Below, piece by piece: positions 46,053 to 58,172 of a DNA stretch of 64,000 bases. The notes under the pieces were generated by a model. The model had not been told where the DNA came from and did no database searches. It was given only the letters and a program-made list of their open reading frames with translations. Position numbers and translations under genes: made by a program. The first letter of the stretch is position 1. Each line of letters starts with the position of its first letter. Origin of the DNA: Edolisoma coerulescens (taxonomy: Eukaryota > Chordata > Aves > Passeriformes > Campephagidae); NCBI GenBank assembly GCA_013397115.1, contig VWZW01001380.1:379167-443166 (forward strand), in the 5' to 3' direction.

Positions 46053-48605
46053 GTTTTCTTTTAATTGGAAGAATATTACCACAAGTCTCTAATTTTTTCC
46101 AGTTGTGCACTGTGAGACGAAGGCACAAAATTAACATGCCTTGAAAGGGAGTAGTTAAGGGAGCTGATGGGGTGATAGGAAGCCTTTTACTCTAGGTCAC
46201 ATCTTGAGCTGGAAGTGACAGAAAGTTAATACTGCAAGAATGCCATTTGGTGGCTGTTCTAAGATAAGGGGGAGCCAAGCTCGAACTTTAATGTGTTAAT
46301 GCCTTCACAAATGCATTAGCAGTAGTTGGGGAGGTAGCTGGACACCATACTGCACCAATTGTTTTCCTATAAATCCTTAAAGGGATGATTTCCATCTAAC
46401 TGTGTAATACTGTCTCCTTCCAAATGACAACTATTCCCTGCTCTCTTGACTGTCTGGGCATTACAGCAGTGACTAACATGGCAAATTAATATCAGGATGA
46501 TAATGCATTTGGATTTTTCCCGTAAAATTTAATGAGTTACAGAAAAGAAAAGGTGCTGCCTTTTGACATGGCTGGATGCTCGGGCACAGGAGGTGACGCT
46601 CCAGTGACAAGGCTACACTCCAGCTTCTATGCATAAATAAATTATTAAACTTTTCATTCTTGCCTCTTGAGACAATTTTACTGGCACCCAATTTGACTAG
46701 AGAAAAATCTTGTAAGGCGTACTGGTTCATTCCCTGTCGATTAGTTGCTCTCCATGGATCCTTGGACTTTCTAAGCTGATGCAGCCTTGAAATTGTGCTG
46801 CTTTCACCTTGCACACAGCAGGTTATTCAGTAAGGACCTGCTCTGGCTCTGGCTTGCTTCACCTGAAACTGTAATCCTACAGTAGGTCAGCTGTCTTTTA
46901 AAAGGTGTTTTTGAACCTGACATGGATTTTGAATGAAGGTTTACATCTATTCCCTGTCTAGAAGTGTCCATTGACTGTCATTACATATATGAAAGGTTCA
47001 GTTCCCTGCTCTCCCAGAGACCTCCTCAGAGATTTTGGGTAAGTTACTTATGGCCAATGAGGGTTGCTACTGAAAAGATGATATAATGATGGTGAGTGCA
47101 TCAAAAATAAAAATTAATTTAAAAAGCTGATTGAAAATAAAACCCACCCAAGCCAGAGTAAAAATTAGCCTGACCCTTAGCTCCCTGTGAACAGTCATAA
47201 CACCATTGCCTTTATTTTCCACCATCAAGAAAGACTGAAGCGAGGACTGACCCTTCATGTGCATTTCTGTGCCATCAAAATCCTATGGGAAACCGGTAGC
47301 AATTGAGGGCTTTAGCTACACGACATAAAGAAGAACAACTCGGTTTTCAAAATATCATTCACTCCTTGTAAGATCATTTCTAGCACCGTGCTGTACGCAC
47401 AGCCATGAAGAGCAAAGCAACTCCTGCAAACTGTAAGAGCTTTTGTAACTCCATCCTACACATCTAATTGATCAGCTATGCCAAAAAGAACAAAAGTCTT
47501 TCTATAGCTATAGTTATTCTATTACAGGTTATGCAGATAAGGTTACAACTAGAGCCAGACACATTTTTTTCCAGATAAACTTTTTCCACTGACAAATACA
47601 CATGATCACAAACTTTTCATGAATGGGTATTGAGTTCATCTCTTTTCTAGCTACGAGTCTGAAAATGTTTTCAATCTAAATTTACTTACAGTTAATTAGA
47701 AATGTCTAGGAAGCTTCAAACGGTGAAATATGAAATATTTTTTTCAGTGTTTTAGTTAATCAAAATTTTGCCAAAAATTTCACTTCAGGCCTTCACCTCT
47801 GTTATTGCATACACACCCCTGTTATTGAAGAACCAGTTACCTGAACAGCTTCACTGGCCTCCCTTCTGCCTCCTGGAAGCTTCTCATTTCAGGCAGTGGC
47901 TGTAATGCCTTTTAAATGTATCATCAAAAGTATTTCCTTCCCTACATTAGAGCATTGCTGAAGCCATTGCTTAAATAAAACAACCAGGACTCTGGCTGCT
48001 CATTATATATTGGTAGTTCATTTATGAAGAAAATAGGGATCAAAAGCAAAGCCTTGCCTAGTTCCAAACTTTCACAGGCATTTGGACACAGCTTCTGTTC
48101 TGTGTCCCACAGGGAAGGAAGAAATGAGAAACACATGAAAGCAGTGACCATCATGCGGGCCAGATCCCAATCACTGATGCCAAGGAAGTTCTGACACTGA
48201 TTTATGTAACAATGAGCTGGAGCCTTTGGAAATGAGACCTGCACAAAGTCGTGAAATCAGCTGACAGTAAAGATGCTCATTCTCCTTAATCCTGTACTGT
48301 CCCTGTTACATGCAGTATTCTGTTCAGTAAACTCTTCAGCAACAGCAAAAATAAGTCTCCAGAATTACTGAAATCTTGGCACTCTCAATACTTTGCCTTT
48401 GTACCATCTTGGTTTATGCCTGCTATAAAGTCCCAAGAAGGATAAATCTGAGGAGTGCACAGCAAGCATAGAGTTTGGGATGAGTGTTTTGATTGCTGGG
48501 TTAAATTCTTGGGTTATCTGACAATTTACTTTGCAAGTACAGTTTGTCAGTATTTTATGGATGATTTTCCAGTTGCTTTTTCTAATCACTTTCCATTACA
48601 ATCTT
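46053..48605. other. Unique non-coding sequence, no gene recognised
   Basis: No gene is recognised. A weak minus-strand MIR-like piece may occur at 46985-47065 (GATTTTGGGTAAGTTACTTA), recalling the 'GACCTTGGGCAAGTnACTTA' word, but it is too short to call firmly. Confidence 0.5.
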
Positions 48606-48708
48606 TTGCCTCAGTTTTCCCTGTTGAAAAATGGACGTGGCACTACCTTTTCCACAAGACAAGGTGAAAATTCATTTGGTAATGTTTACGAAGCAATTTG
48701 CAATGATT
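48606..48708 (-). mobile_element. MIR / CORE-SINE relic, minus orientation
   Basis: TTGCCTCAGTTTTCCCTGTT then GAAAAATGG (48606-48634) is the reverse complement of the MIR core start. It is followed by the decayed middle and AATGTTTACGAAGCAATTTG (48680-48699), which fits the 'AATGTTTGTAAAGCGCTTTG' segment of sauropsid MIR copies. The order of both segments supports the call. Old and inactive. Confidence 0.7.
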
Positions 48709-51095
48709 GGTTTGTAGCTGTGCTAAATACAATGTACTATTAATAAAGCAATTAAAGAAAAATAAATAAGGAAGGAGTTATGTGGATTCCGATAAAAGGC
48801 AACTGGTAACAAGGGAAGAATTTTGCCCATTATTGGAGCACATAGCTCCATAGGCAAATTAAAGCAAGGGCTCTGTCCTCAAAGTTTTGGGCAATCCAGG
48901 CTACATAATTGATTTGAGAAGAGCTACTCCAGGCTACTGTGTAATTACAGAAGTATTCACTCTTCTGGCTCCCACTCTCCTTGTCATGTTCTACCTCATT
49001 GCCCTTTATGCTAAAGCCTTTGTTGATGAGGGAACGGAAGCAGTAAGGACAAATAAAGCAATTAGCAGGTAGGGGGAATGCTACCACTGTTTAAGGATAA
49101 CACACAGCTTGTATTGGGACATTTATTAAGTAGAAGTCTAGAGCCTGCAGGTCAGAGGGAAAAGACAGGTAATCCAGAAAAACGAACAAAATTTTAAAAA
49201 GACCCTGTCTCTTATGTATGTGGTATTCAAAAAATCTTGGCAGGAATAAAACATTTTCAAATAGTCTATATAAAACCTCTGATGATTTTACTTAATATAT
49301 TTTTAGTGAGATTAGCTTCCAGCTTTCTAATTTTACTTTTTTTTAAACCAGAACCTCATCACAAGAGCACACTTCTCTCCTGTTTCAAGTGTGCATTGGG
49401 AGTAAGTGAACACCAATTTTTGAAGGGCTGAAATATCATTTAAAGTTGCTGCAGAGACAGCCAGGAGAGGGAGCCAAGACCTCGAACAAACCTTTCTTCC
49501 TGGCTCTCTGACACCCTGGGAAGGAAGCTGAGCCATTTTGGCCAGGGCTCCTCTCTGCTCAAAGGGCTTGTGTGAATGCATTGCATGAGGAGGGGGAAAA
49601 AGTGACTGGGAAACAAAATTACACATGGAGTCCCCAGGCATCAAATGTTGAATGACTCATGGTATAAGGGAAAGAAGAAAGCAGAAAGATAAATGAGGAC
49701 TGGTAGAAATGAGCAATACTGTAGTTTCTCACTTCTGATGCTTCCTCTGCTCATCAGGAGACCAGGACTGGAGGTTGTTACAGTCCATGGACTCTGGTTC
49801 TCTTCATAACTCATTATCAGTTGGATTTGAGATAGGTATGAAGAAAATCATAGATTTTCTGCCGAGTGTGGTGGACTGAGATCATAGATGGTCTAAACTG
49901 AGATCAGAACTGCAACGCCAGGCACTGCAGCGCACTGAAGTGCTACTGCTCCCCCAGTGCTTGGGCGGAGTTTGGGTTCTGATCTCCAGAAATAAGTCTG
50001 AACTACCCTTTATCTCCATAATACACCAGTCCAAAGTGGAAGGACATTGCATGGAAAAAAAAAAAAAAAGAAAACAGAGAACATGTAGAACATGAGGGGA
50101 CACAACAACCATGTTTTAAAATTTTAAGATAAGAAATATTTGAAATTAAGAGGACAATTTCATTCAGGGCAATTTGTCATATTTTTCTAGCTGAAAAACT
50201 AGAAGAAAGGAGAAGATTCTGAGGCAAATTTAATGTTCTTGCTTTTTTCCAAGTTTTCAGTATTTATAAATATAATTTCTCGTCATTTTCTTCCAGTAAA
50301 ATAAAAGACATTGAGACCAGTCTATAATGGAGAAAGCAATCATCAGAAAAATTTTAGAATTCTTTTTTGCTAACTAAACTGAAAACTGAATGTCAAACTA
50401 AACTTAAACTAAAATGGCTTCATTTTGACTCCTTTGTCCTGAAACTTTACTCTGAAATGATAAAAAAGTCAAAGCGTACCCTTTAGGGTTTTTTTTTCTA
50501 AAAATCTTTAGGAATTTCATTTTTCTTCAAGCATTTTAAACAATTTTAATTATCGCAATTCCTACAATCATTTATTTGTAGACTCAGATAACAAATTAGT
50601 TCCTTACTACCAAATTAATTTTTTTACTGTGTGGTTTTGATTTCTTTTTCCTCATAGTGCAGGTAGCAACTTCTCAGAAGTGCATCCAAAATAAACTAAC
50701 AATGAATAATGACAAACTGAATTGAAAATAATGAGAACTTTTTGTTATTTGTTAACTATTCTTATCTTACAGATCAAAGTATTTGGATTGGTGACAAACA
50801 CATTACGCTTTATTTCCTGGACTAATTTCTGTTTCTGGAAGCCTGGCAATATTTCTTCAGGCGCTTCACCCAAGCTGTGAAATGGTGAGTTTATCCAGAT
50901 CCTCAAACAGGGAGTGAGGGATCAGCTTGGAGATGTTTCAGAACAGCAGCCCCAAGAACAGAAATCCCTGGAGAAACTTCTCACAACTCCTTTCTGGAAG
51001 CTCAGGGGAAGCAAGTTAATATCTGTGCCTAAAGTTAGATGCCAGGAGCATTTTTTACGCCTTCTGCTCTCTGCGGATCAAGATCTTCCTCAAGC
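48709..51095. other. Unique non-coding sequence including an AT-rich domain
   Basis: No gene is recognised. A frame at 48887-49072 (61 codons) reads like a hydrophobic segment and ends beside a GTAGGG that could act as a splice donor, but no homologue is recognised. 50110-50760 is strongly AT-rich with many TTTAAA-like and ACTAAA words. An A-run lies at 50054-50069. Confidence 0.5.
50110..50760. other. AT-rich domain
   Basis: About 650 bp visibly richer in A and T than its surroundings, with long runs of T or A and repeated ACTAAA words near 50375-50412. It could be a matrix-attachment-like or DNA-unwinding segment, but composition alone cannot show that. No transposon is recognised inside it. 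Confidence 0.5.
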
Positions 51096-51232
51096 AACAC
51101 TGATACCAATCTGCAGAAGAGAAGACTGAGGCACATGGAGAGCCATTTCTACGTGGAAATGGTTGGCTGGAGACCTGAACCAGATATCTGAAATCCCATT
51201 CTGGTGCTCTCTCCTTGAACCACACCGTGCTG
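51096..51232 (+). mobile_element. MIR / CORE-SINE relic
   Basis: CTGCAGAAGAGAAGACTGAG then GCACATGGAG (51111-51140) follows the MIR core start. GGAGACCTGAACCAGATATC, then TGAAATCCCATTCTGGTGC and TCCTTGAACCACACCGTGC (51169-51230), follows the MIR tail ('GGGACTTGAACCCAGnTnTCCTGAnTCCCAnTCnGTGCTCTnTCCnTnnACCACACTG'). The central 'GACTTGCCCAAGGTCA' core is decayed. Plus orientation. Confidence 0.75.
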
Positions 51233-51654
51233 TGGTGCAGGGAAATCTGCCTTGCTACACTTGCTTTGTACATAAACACACGAGTTAATTTCCCAGACTG
51301 TAGAACCTGGCCACGTGCTGCAGAACTCTATGGATTATCGTGTTTCCATCAAGTGGGAATAAAAGGTAGAGCCTGCTGTATGCCTGCTGCAGACTGTGTC
51401 CTGTCAGTGGCTGTGTGGCAGTGGTAGAAGCATCATCATGAATCCCCAGAGCTATCCTGTAAATCTTTGTTAAAGTCAGGGGGAGTTTCAGGTCTGTTAT
51501 TAAATGTTCAATTACACTCTGCAAGCAACAACAGAAGCAAATTGATAAAAATAGGGTAGGAGACAATAGGTTTCGAGCAAAGCAAGCCACTAAAATATGT
51601 TTGTGTAGAGAGCCTGGAATAATATGAATAATGAACAAATTTGTAAAAATCAAA
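51233..51654. other. Unique non-coding sequence, no gene recognised
   Basis: Nothing is recognised in this stretch. Confidence 0.5.
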
Positions 51655-51840
51655 GTCTATTTGCAGATGAATAATAAACAGAGAAAAGGGCAGGATTGGT
51701 TGAATGAATTATGCATTATGAATCATTTAACAAGCACGGATATCTATAAAGATAATTGTTCTAATGTAAATAACAAGCTTTAATATTTATGCAGCCTTAA
51801 TAGTCTGGGGAGTCTGTAATGACAGTTAAGTATTATACTT
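51655..51840. promoter_or_regulatory. Candidate conserved non-coding element
   Basis: GAATTATGCATTATGAATCA (51707-51726), TCTATAAAGATAATTG, CTTTAATATTTATGCAGCC and GTAATGACAG form a dense array of homeodomain- and POU-like words without low complexity. Texture matches conserved enhancers. Inference only. Confidence 0.32.
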
Positions 51841-52720
51841 CTCCTCAGTGTTTTTCAGTGGAAAACAGGTTTATCACAATGTCGCAAACCCAAAGCAGTT
51901 TCGTGCTAGGTTTGATACACCTTTAACTCCACTTTGGACCCCGTCTGCCCTAATGCTGTAGTCTGGACAGAACCACCACTTCTAATTGACAGCAATGCCG
52001 TGGCAGTAAAATCAGGGTCTTCTGAAGTAGATATCACAGGGCACTCAAACAGTGAAAAAACTGGAGATTTTACTTTCCTTTCTGCTTCGAGATAAGGTTC
52101 TCTGTACCAGCTTAGTGCAATCTCAGCAGCGAGAGGAGAAATGAAATGAAAAGTGCCCTCCCCTCCCCTCTGTGCACATAGTTCTGTGTGGGAACCGGAG
52201 AGGCCCCAGAAAGCCCTGTGCAATCACAGCTGGGCTGTTCATTGCCTGGCTCTGTGCACAGTCACACCTTGCTGCTCCTCTGCCACAAGAAAGGGCCACC
52301 CAGCCCAGCAGTCCCAAGGCAAAGGCGGAAAGGTTTCCATAATTCCTGTGTGTCATTCTCACCTCATGGAAATGCCAATGTGCCAGCACGGGCATGACCC
52401 TGCCTGGGCTCCCACAGGTGACAGCAGTGCCGAAAGTCAGGGAGTGACTGGGAAAGGATTGGGTTTCTCTACCCCCTTTTTGTTAAATTGAGGTTACAGC
52501 ACAGGAAAAATCGTTAATTCACAGGAGCAAAAGCAGCTGAGTGCAGCAGCATGCACCCAGCCCCTGATCATGGCAGCAGAGGGCTCAGATTTCCCAACCA
52601 TTCTTTCTCATTCAGAGCGAGAACGCTGGTTCCTAAAGAATTTTCACACAGATCTTGGGGAGACAAGGTTGGCATGTCCATTTTCCTTCTGTGTGGCCAT
52701 GGATTTCTGCAAAATCTGCT

Positions 52721-52760
52721 TACTTGGAGGTCTGATCTGGTACTTGGAGGTCTGATCCGT
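52721..52760. repeat. Tandem duplication of a 20-mer
   Basis: TACTTGGAGGTCTGATCTGG (52721-52740) is followed directly by TACTTGGAGGTCTGATCCGT (52741-52760). The first 17 bases are identical, so the duplication is fairly recent or a local slippage event. Confidence 0.9.
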
Positions 52761-55700
52761 AGCTCTTAATTCAGATGCAAAACTGGTACATACCAAGGGT
52801 GACGCTATATTGAATTGCATGGACCCTGCAAAATATGTTGAGGGTTTTTTTAAAAATAACTTGACCTGCAGGATATTAATATAGTGGCAACTACCCCTGC
52901 AGGATATAAAACTGGCACCGACTCTAAGGGCTTCCATTAGTGTTGTAGGTTTCTAGGCCCAGTAATGGTCATTTCGTCTGAACATGTGGAAATAAAACCA
53001 AACCGTAATAGGACTTAAAAAGCATTCAATGCATATTTGTCCATAAACACATCATATAAATAAAAACTCTTCTAAAAAAAGGTGCCAAGTGAATCAATGT
53101 GTATTCTATTATGGAATAATAATATCCCTTACCACATGTGTTGCTGAAGCAAATAACTTTAGCTGGTACGATAGTATTTTCCATTTTGTGGTACAGTTTA
53201 TATTTTGATCTATTGATTAAGGACCTGCCCCTGAGGAAGTTAATGACAAGAGTTCCCCAGGCTTAAAAGGAGAAGGAAAAATGTGTAAATGATTTGGCTG
53301 CAAATAAGGAAACAAATGTATTTCCCCTCCCTTTCTCCTAGCGAGAGTGAATGCTGAATACAAAACCAGTTGAAGACAGTGGAAATATTTGCTCTTTACT
53401 TCAGCAGCTTTGGATCTGGCCCTGAGCATGTATGTGTGAGATAAATTTTGGCACTACTGGAAACCACACCTCATACCTCCCACTGTGAACATGTCATCTT
53501 TCTATGTGCTCATGCATGCCAAAGCTTTATCTCTTTTGAAATATTGCCCAGAATCAAGCTATGTTTACTCAAGTAATAGGGAGATTCACTTATATGCAAT
53601 AATTTCTTCAATGGAGAGGCTGTCTTTCTGCAGTTGTACTTTGGACTTTGTTCCTAGTTTAGCTTCTGTTTTTCTAACTTGATGTTTTTATCCAGGTTTG
53701 ACAAGAGGGTTGGATTTTTTTTGGGTTTTTGGTTTTGGGTTTTTTTTGAAGTTACACACCTGGAATTAGCTTTTCCTGCCAAGAATTACAGTGCACCTGG
53801 AAGTACTAAATCATTTTAATCTGTTTTTTAGTGGTTTTGCACAATGGAATTGCATCTCTTTAAATCTTTCTTACCCTTTGCAAAACCACTCTGCAGCTCT
53901 AGACAGAGCATTTTATGAGCATGTAGATAGTGATATCATGAGATAGTTGTGCCCTACTAGTGTCTGCCTCTACTGATCCTAGAGGCAGTTAGCTGAGAAC
54001 CACATCTCCGGGTTTCTTTCCTCTGCGGTGGCTCTGCTTACCTACATAACATATGGAAATGTGAGCATACACTTACAGCAGATTGTTTGCTATGTTTACA
54101 CCAGTTCTAACACTAATCCCCATTAATGTTTGATATTGCTCCCAAAGAGTTTAAGTAAATGTCAGGCCTCAGATCCATTGCATACGTGTTAGGCATCGTA
54201 TAAACTTCAGGTAGAAAGATACTGAAACGCTGTGGGGTGTCCTTTTTTTAACATTGCTTTTACTGACTGGATTAACCACATCAATGTATACAAAGTCCTG
54301 CTACTTTCATGATTTCTGTCATCACATTTAAGAGTCCTATTTTCAAGAAAAACATAAGCCAGCTTCACATCACCTTAAGAGTCCAGCGTCTTGCTTCTGC
54401 TCTCAGGTACTTTCATTTGTCAAATGTGTGTGTGAGTGCAAAGTGAAAGAACAGCCAGATACACACTAACAAACATAAAACTTTCTTCCCCTCTGTTAAA
54501 GAATATCAGACACAGCCATACAAGTTGCACTTCACTGCAGAACAATAACCACCAGGGTCATGGCAAAGTTTTCCCCAGGCTGTGTAGCCCATCCAGCAGC
54601 AGCCTGGGTGCCTCAGCTTCTAAGAAAATACTGAACTGCTATGCAGAGAGGTGTGCGAGGGGACAGCCTGCAGACCAGAGAAATGACAAGTGCCAGGCAG
54701 ATTCCCAGCTCAAGCTTCTCCTTTGCCCAATATGAGCTATATGTGCTTACTGGGACTTTATGTTACCATAGAGAGAAATCTAGAGACCTTCATTCTTTGC
54801 CCACCACGTGGAGAAGGAAGATGGTCAGGCCTCCTCCATGCCAGGCATTCCCTTTCTCTCTCACCTTCCTTTCCCAATTTGATTATTTTACGTGAGGCTG
54901 TTTCTCATGCTGATTTTTTTTTTTTTAATTACTGTTTCAGAGGCTCAGCTCTGAGGCTGCAAATCTTTCCTATCCACCGCCACCACCTCTATCAGACATA
55001 TATGGGACGCAACCACTTTGCATTTAGAGGACTGTTTCTCATTATATGTTTACATATTGCCCAGTTCAACAGGACCCTGATCTTAGCTGGAGCCTTTCTG
55101 AAAGCCTTGTATTGTCATACAGGCAATAGCAACAATATTCGGCTACAAAAGTCACCAGCACAAACGAGCAGCACTGTGGGAGAGTGCCTGGGGACGGCAG
55201 ACAGTCAAGAGTAGAAAGTGGTTATTGAGACAGGCTTGTAATTGAACAGAGCTGATCTGCTCCTTTAGGCTAAAGACAACTAATTCTCACTTCAGCCAAC
55301 CACAGTAAAAGTAAATAAAAGCTGTAGATACAGCTATATCTCTTAGAACACAGTGTTGTTTAGTAACAAAAATAATTGGACTTCACAAGTTAATACATTT
55401 TGCAGCAGGAGATAATTTTATGTTAAATGACTAAGCTGTGTCTCAACCTTTGCTGGGCTCATTATATCCTTTAAGTAGTTCAAGTTTCCAGATAACCAGC
55501 AGCAGAACCAGGTAAGCAGGCAAAATTAGTATGGCTGGGAAAATTTGTATCTGTCACACAGGTCTGGTTCCCACACACTCTGGTTACATCATTACTTAGT
55601 CTGTTAGCTAGGAAACCAATTAGGCCAGAGAGCTCCTGTCAGGTGACCAAAACACGAAAATGCACAAGAAACCCTACCCGAAAGATGGGATTTCAGCAGA

Positions 55701-56959
55701 GGCCCGCAGATAGCTGACTCCTCTTCTGCTGGACTGCAATTTTCGTATTTCGTTTCACCTTTGCTTTCAGACTGAGCTCTGAGGTCCCACAGATTGATGG
55801 CTGAAGGAACTTTGTTTCTCCCCTCAACAACTGCGCTGAGAAAATTGTTTCCTGCATCAAAAATTACACAAAATTATGTAATAATTTCTCTCATTCACTC
55901 TGGCAAATTTCCTTCTTCTTCACACCTTTTAATTTACAGGGTGAGAACAAGGCAGTAGGTACAGAACTGAATGCTGCGCTGTGGTTAACAGTCTGTTCGT
56001 CTTAAAGGAAAAGGGTTTATAAGACCAGGGTGCAGCTAAAATTCAGGGCACAAACACCTTCAGCAATGATTGTTTGTTTTCTGCAAATGCTGAAGACATT
56101 TCTCCACACACAGAGGAAGCACAAAGGTCTCTGGGCTCACCCTCGGCAGAGAAGTGCACGGGCAGAGGAGGCCAGCATAGGGCACTGGGAGGACAGGTGA
56201 AAGCCAGTTTCCTGTAAAGCATGCATAAGAGGGGAATGTATGTACAAATAAATACCCCTTATCTCTATATTACATCACTGATCTGGCTAAAATACAGCTT
56301 ACATGACTATAATATTTTTTATATGCACATACTGTAGACACATGCACATTATATATAAATGTATGTGTATTGCATACTACAAGTGGTGCAGATATTTTCT
56401 GGCTTGCACACCTTTCCCGATTCTTGCATCACCTGAAGAGCTCACTGACCTGCTAAGTCCTTGGTCTTATGTACAGAAAACCTGCAAATACCTCCAATAC
56501 CTTCGCTCCAGGCCAAGAGCACTTACAAGCCACATGCTCTATATTGTTCAGATTGTTTTCTGTTAGGACAAGGAGAAAGAGGAAAAGAGTTGATTAAACC
56601 TCACCTCAAAAGCCTCAAGAAAAGACTTTCATGAACCAGGGGAGGGCAGGCTGAGGGCACAGGGGGCCCTCCCCGACTGGAGGGTGATACTCAAGTACCA
56701 GCACTGCTGTTTGATCCACAGCACAGTGCCATTGGCCTAAAGGGTTTCCCCCAGTGTGGCCCTCTTCATTTCTGATGACCTGTCATCTTTGGGAAAATTT
56801 TTTGGAAAATGGTTGTCACAGGAAGAAAACTAATCAGAAATACTTTCCTTCCCAATGATTTTGTTGAGCAGATGATTTGATCAGTGTGTAGAGAAGAGCA
56901 AACCAGTCCCTGCCAGACGCCTGCCAGCTCAGGGAACCAGGCTCTCACGTGTTTTCCAG

Positions 56960-57110
56960 CACAAGCACCTCATTATTAATTCATGCTCCAGGTCCTCTGT
57001 ACATGCTGTTACTAATATTAGGTTTCAACAGAGTAATGAGCAACAGCAATAGACTGACTATCTTAATATATTTTAAATAATGTTTGAAATATTAAATTTG
57101 AGTTTGGATT
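56960..57110. promoter_or_regulatory. Candidate AT-rich regulatory block
   Basis: CTCATTATTAATTCATG, GTTACTAATATTAGG, GAGTAATGAGC and ATATTTTAAATAATG provide many homeodomain cores in a non-repetitive block. Weak evidence, listed because the density is above that of the flanks. Confidence 0.22.
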
Positions 57111-58065
57111 TTTAATTAGAGCCTGAGCAGGGTATTGACAATCTTCCTACTGTTTTGCAGCCAGCAAGCAAATAAGATAGGGATTGTTCTGATCTGAACA
57201 CTGAAAGCCAGTCTGATTTAGGGGATGGATCTGAAATACAACACCAAACTTTAAAGCGTGAGGGAAATTTGGCTCTGGCTTCAGCAGACAGACTTTGACC
57301 CATCCCCATACTAAAAAAGGACTTTTGATATGGGACTTTTGTGAAAGTAAATAGTTGGAGACCAGCACTTACGGATATGCTCCGGAACATCCTGTCAGCG
57401 AGTTGCCTAGGGACAGTTTGACTCTCAAGGACACCACTATTATTAAATAAAGGGGACATGGGGTAGCTGGGCATAGAGAAAAGGGGTTGTTGTGGTATAA
57501 ATATATAGTATAAATTGATACCTTTAGGACATATACCGTAGGAAAAAAAAAAATAAGGCAGGCAAGCTGTGGGTCTGAAACCCTACAGGGCTTCAAAGTC
57601 CTTCCCACTGTTGTGCTCCAGGCAGGAGCATAGGTCAGCATCTCTTCCTTGGTTGGACATACATATATTAAAGGACTCATTTAAAATTGGAGCTGGGTAA
57701 AGAGCTAGAGCCATTTTCCTGTGAGCGTGCTCATTTCTGAATGTGCTCCCTTTGAGAGGGAGTTTGCAGTGAAGACTTTGCTGTTCTGGAACTCACTCCT
57801 CCCACTTGGTCTGTTGGAGTCTGAATACATTGACCTATGGGGCACATTGCGAAGCCTAACTATTTTCCCAGGATTTTTCTGAATGAATGACTTGAGTAGG
57901 TAGAGAGAAGAATGTTTCATTTGTACAGTACGTGGAGGCTTTTAATTAATAATGTTCCCATTTGAATGCCTATTGTATTTTTAAACGTGCTTTGTACATA
58001 GACCTAGAGCATCGGATAACTGCAGGGTTTTTTTTCCAATTAAAACAAAAAGAAATCCCACAACA

Positions 58066-58085
58066 ATGTGGCATTGCTGCCACAT
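58066..58085. repeat. Perfect inverted repeat, 8-bp arms, 4-nt loop
   Basis: ATGTGGCA (58066-58073) and TGCCACAT (58078-58085) pair exactly around TTGC. The following T-run is short (TTTTT at 58089-58093), so a pol III terminator-like context is conceivable but not supported by any promoter box. Confidence 0.7.
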
Positions 58086-58094
58086 GTCTTTTTG

Positions 58095-58172
58095 TGACAT
58101 CTTTATACAGTGTCTAGCACATTAGTCCCTGATCTGGACCATGACTTCTCAGTGCCAGCACCTAGACAGAAC
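58095..58172 (+). repeat. Fragment of an old amniote retrotransposon 3' end
   Basis: TACAGTGTCTAGCACATTAG (58107-58126), followed by TCCCTGATCTGGACCATGAC and CAGTGCCAGCACCTAGA, resembles a 3'-end motif common in sauropsid genomes ('GTACAGCGCCTAGCACAnnGGGnCCTGnTCnnTGACTGGGGCnCCTAGG'). It is most likely an L2- or MIR-type tail. The family is not certain, and the fragment is short. Confidence 0.5.

Larger units (their letters stand above)
51841..58094. other. Unique non-coding sequence, no gene recognised
   Basis: No gene or clear transposon is recognised in 6.2 kb. The longest reading frame of the window (54690-55214) lies here but crosses a T-run and matches nothing. Noted items are a tandem 20-mer at 52721-52760, a G/T-rich run at 53714-53748, a T-run at 54914-54926, a TAAT-rich patch at 56960-57110, and a hairpin at 58066-58085. 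Confidence 0.5.

Noticed and set aside
54690..55214. Longest open reading frame of the window (174 codons).
   Set aside because: It runs through a T-run that yields a phenylalanine stretch, has no recognisable domain, and frames of this length are expected by chance in 64 kb of six-frame translation.
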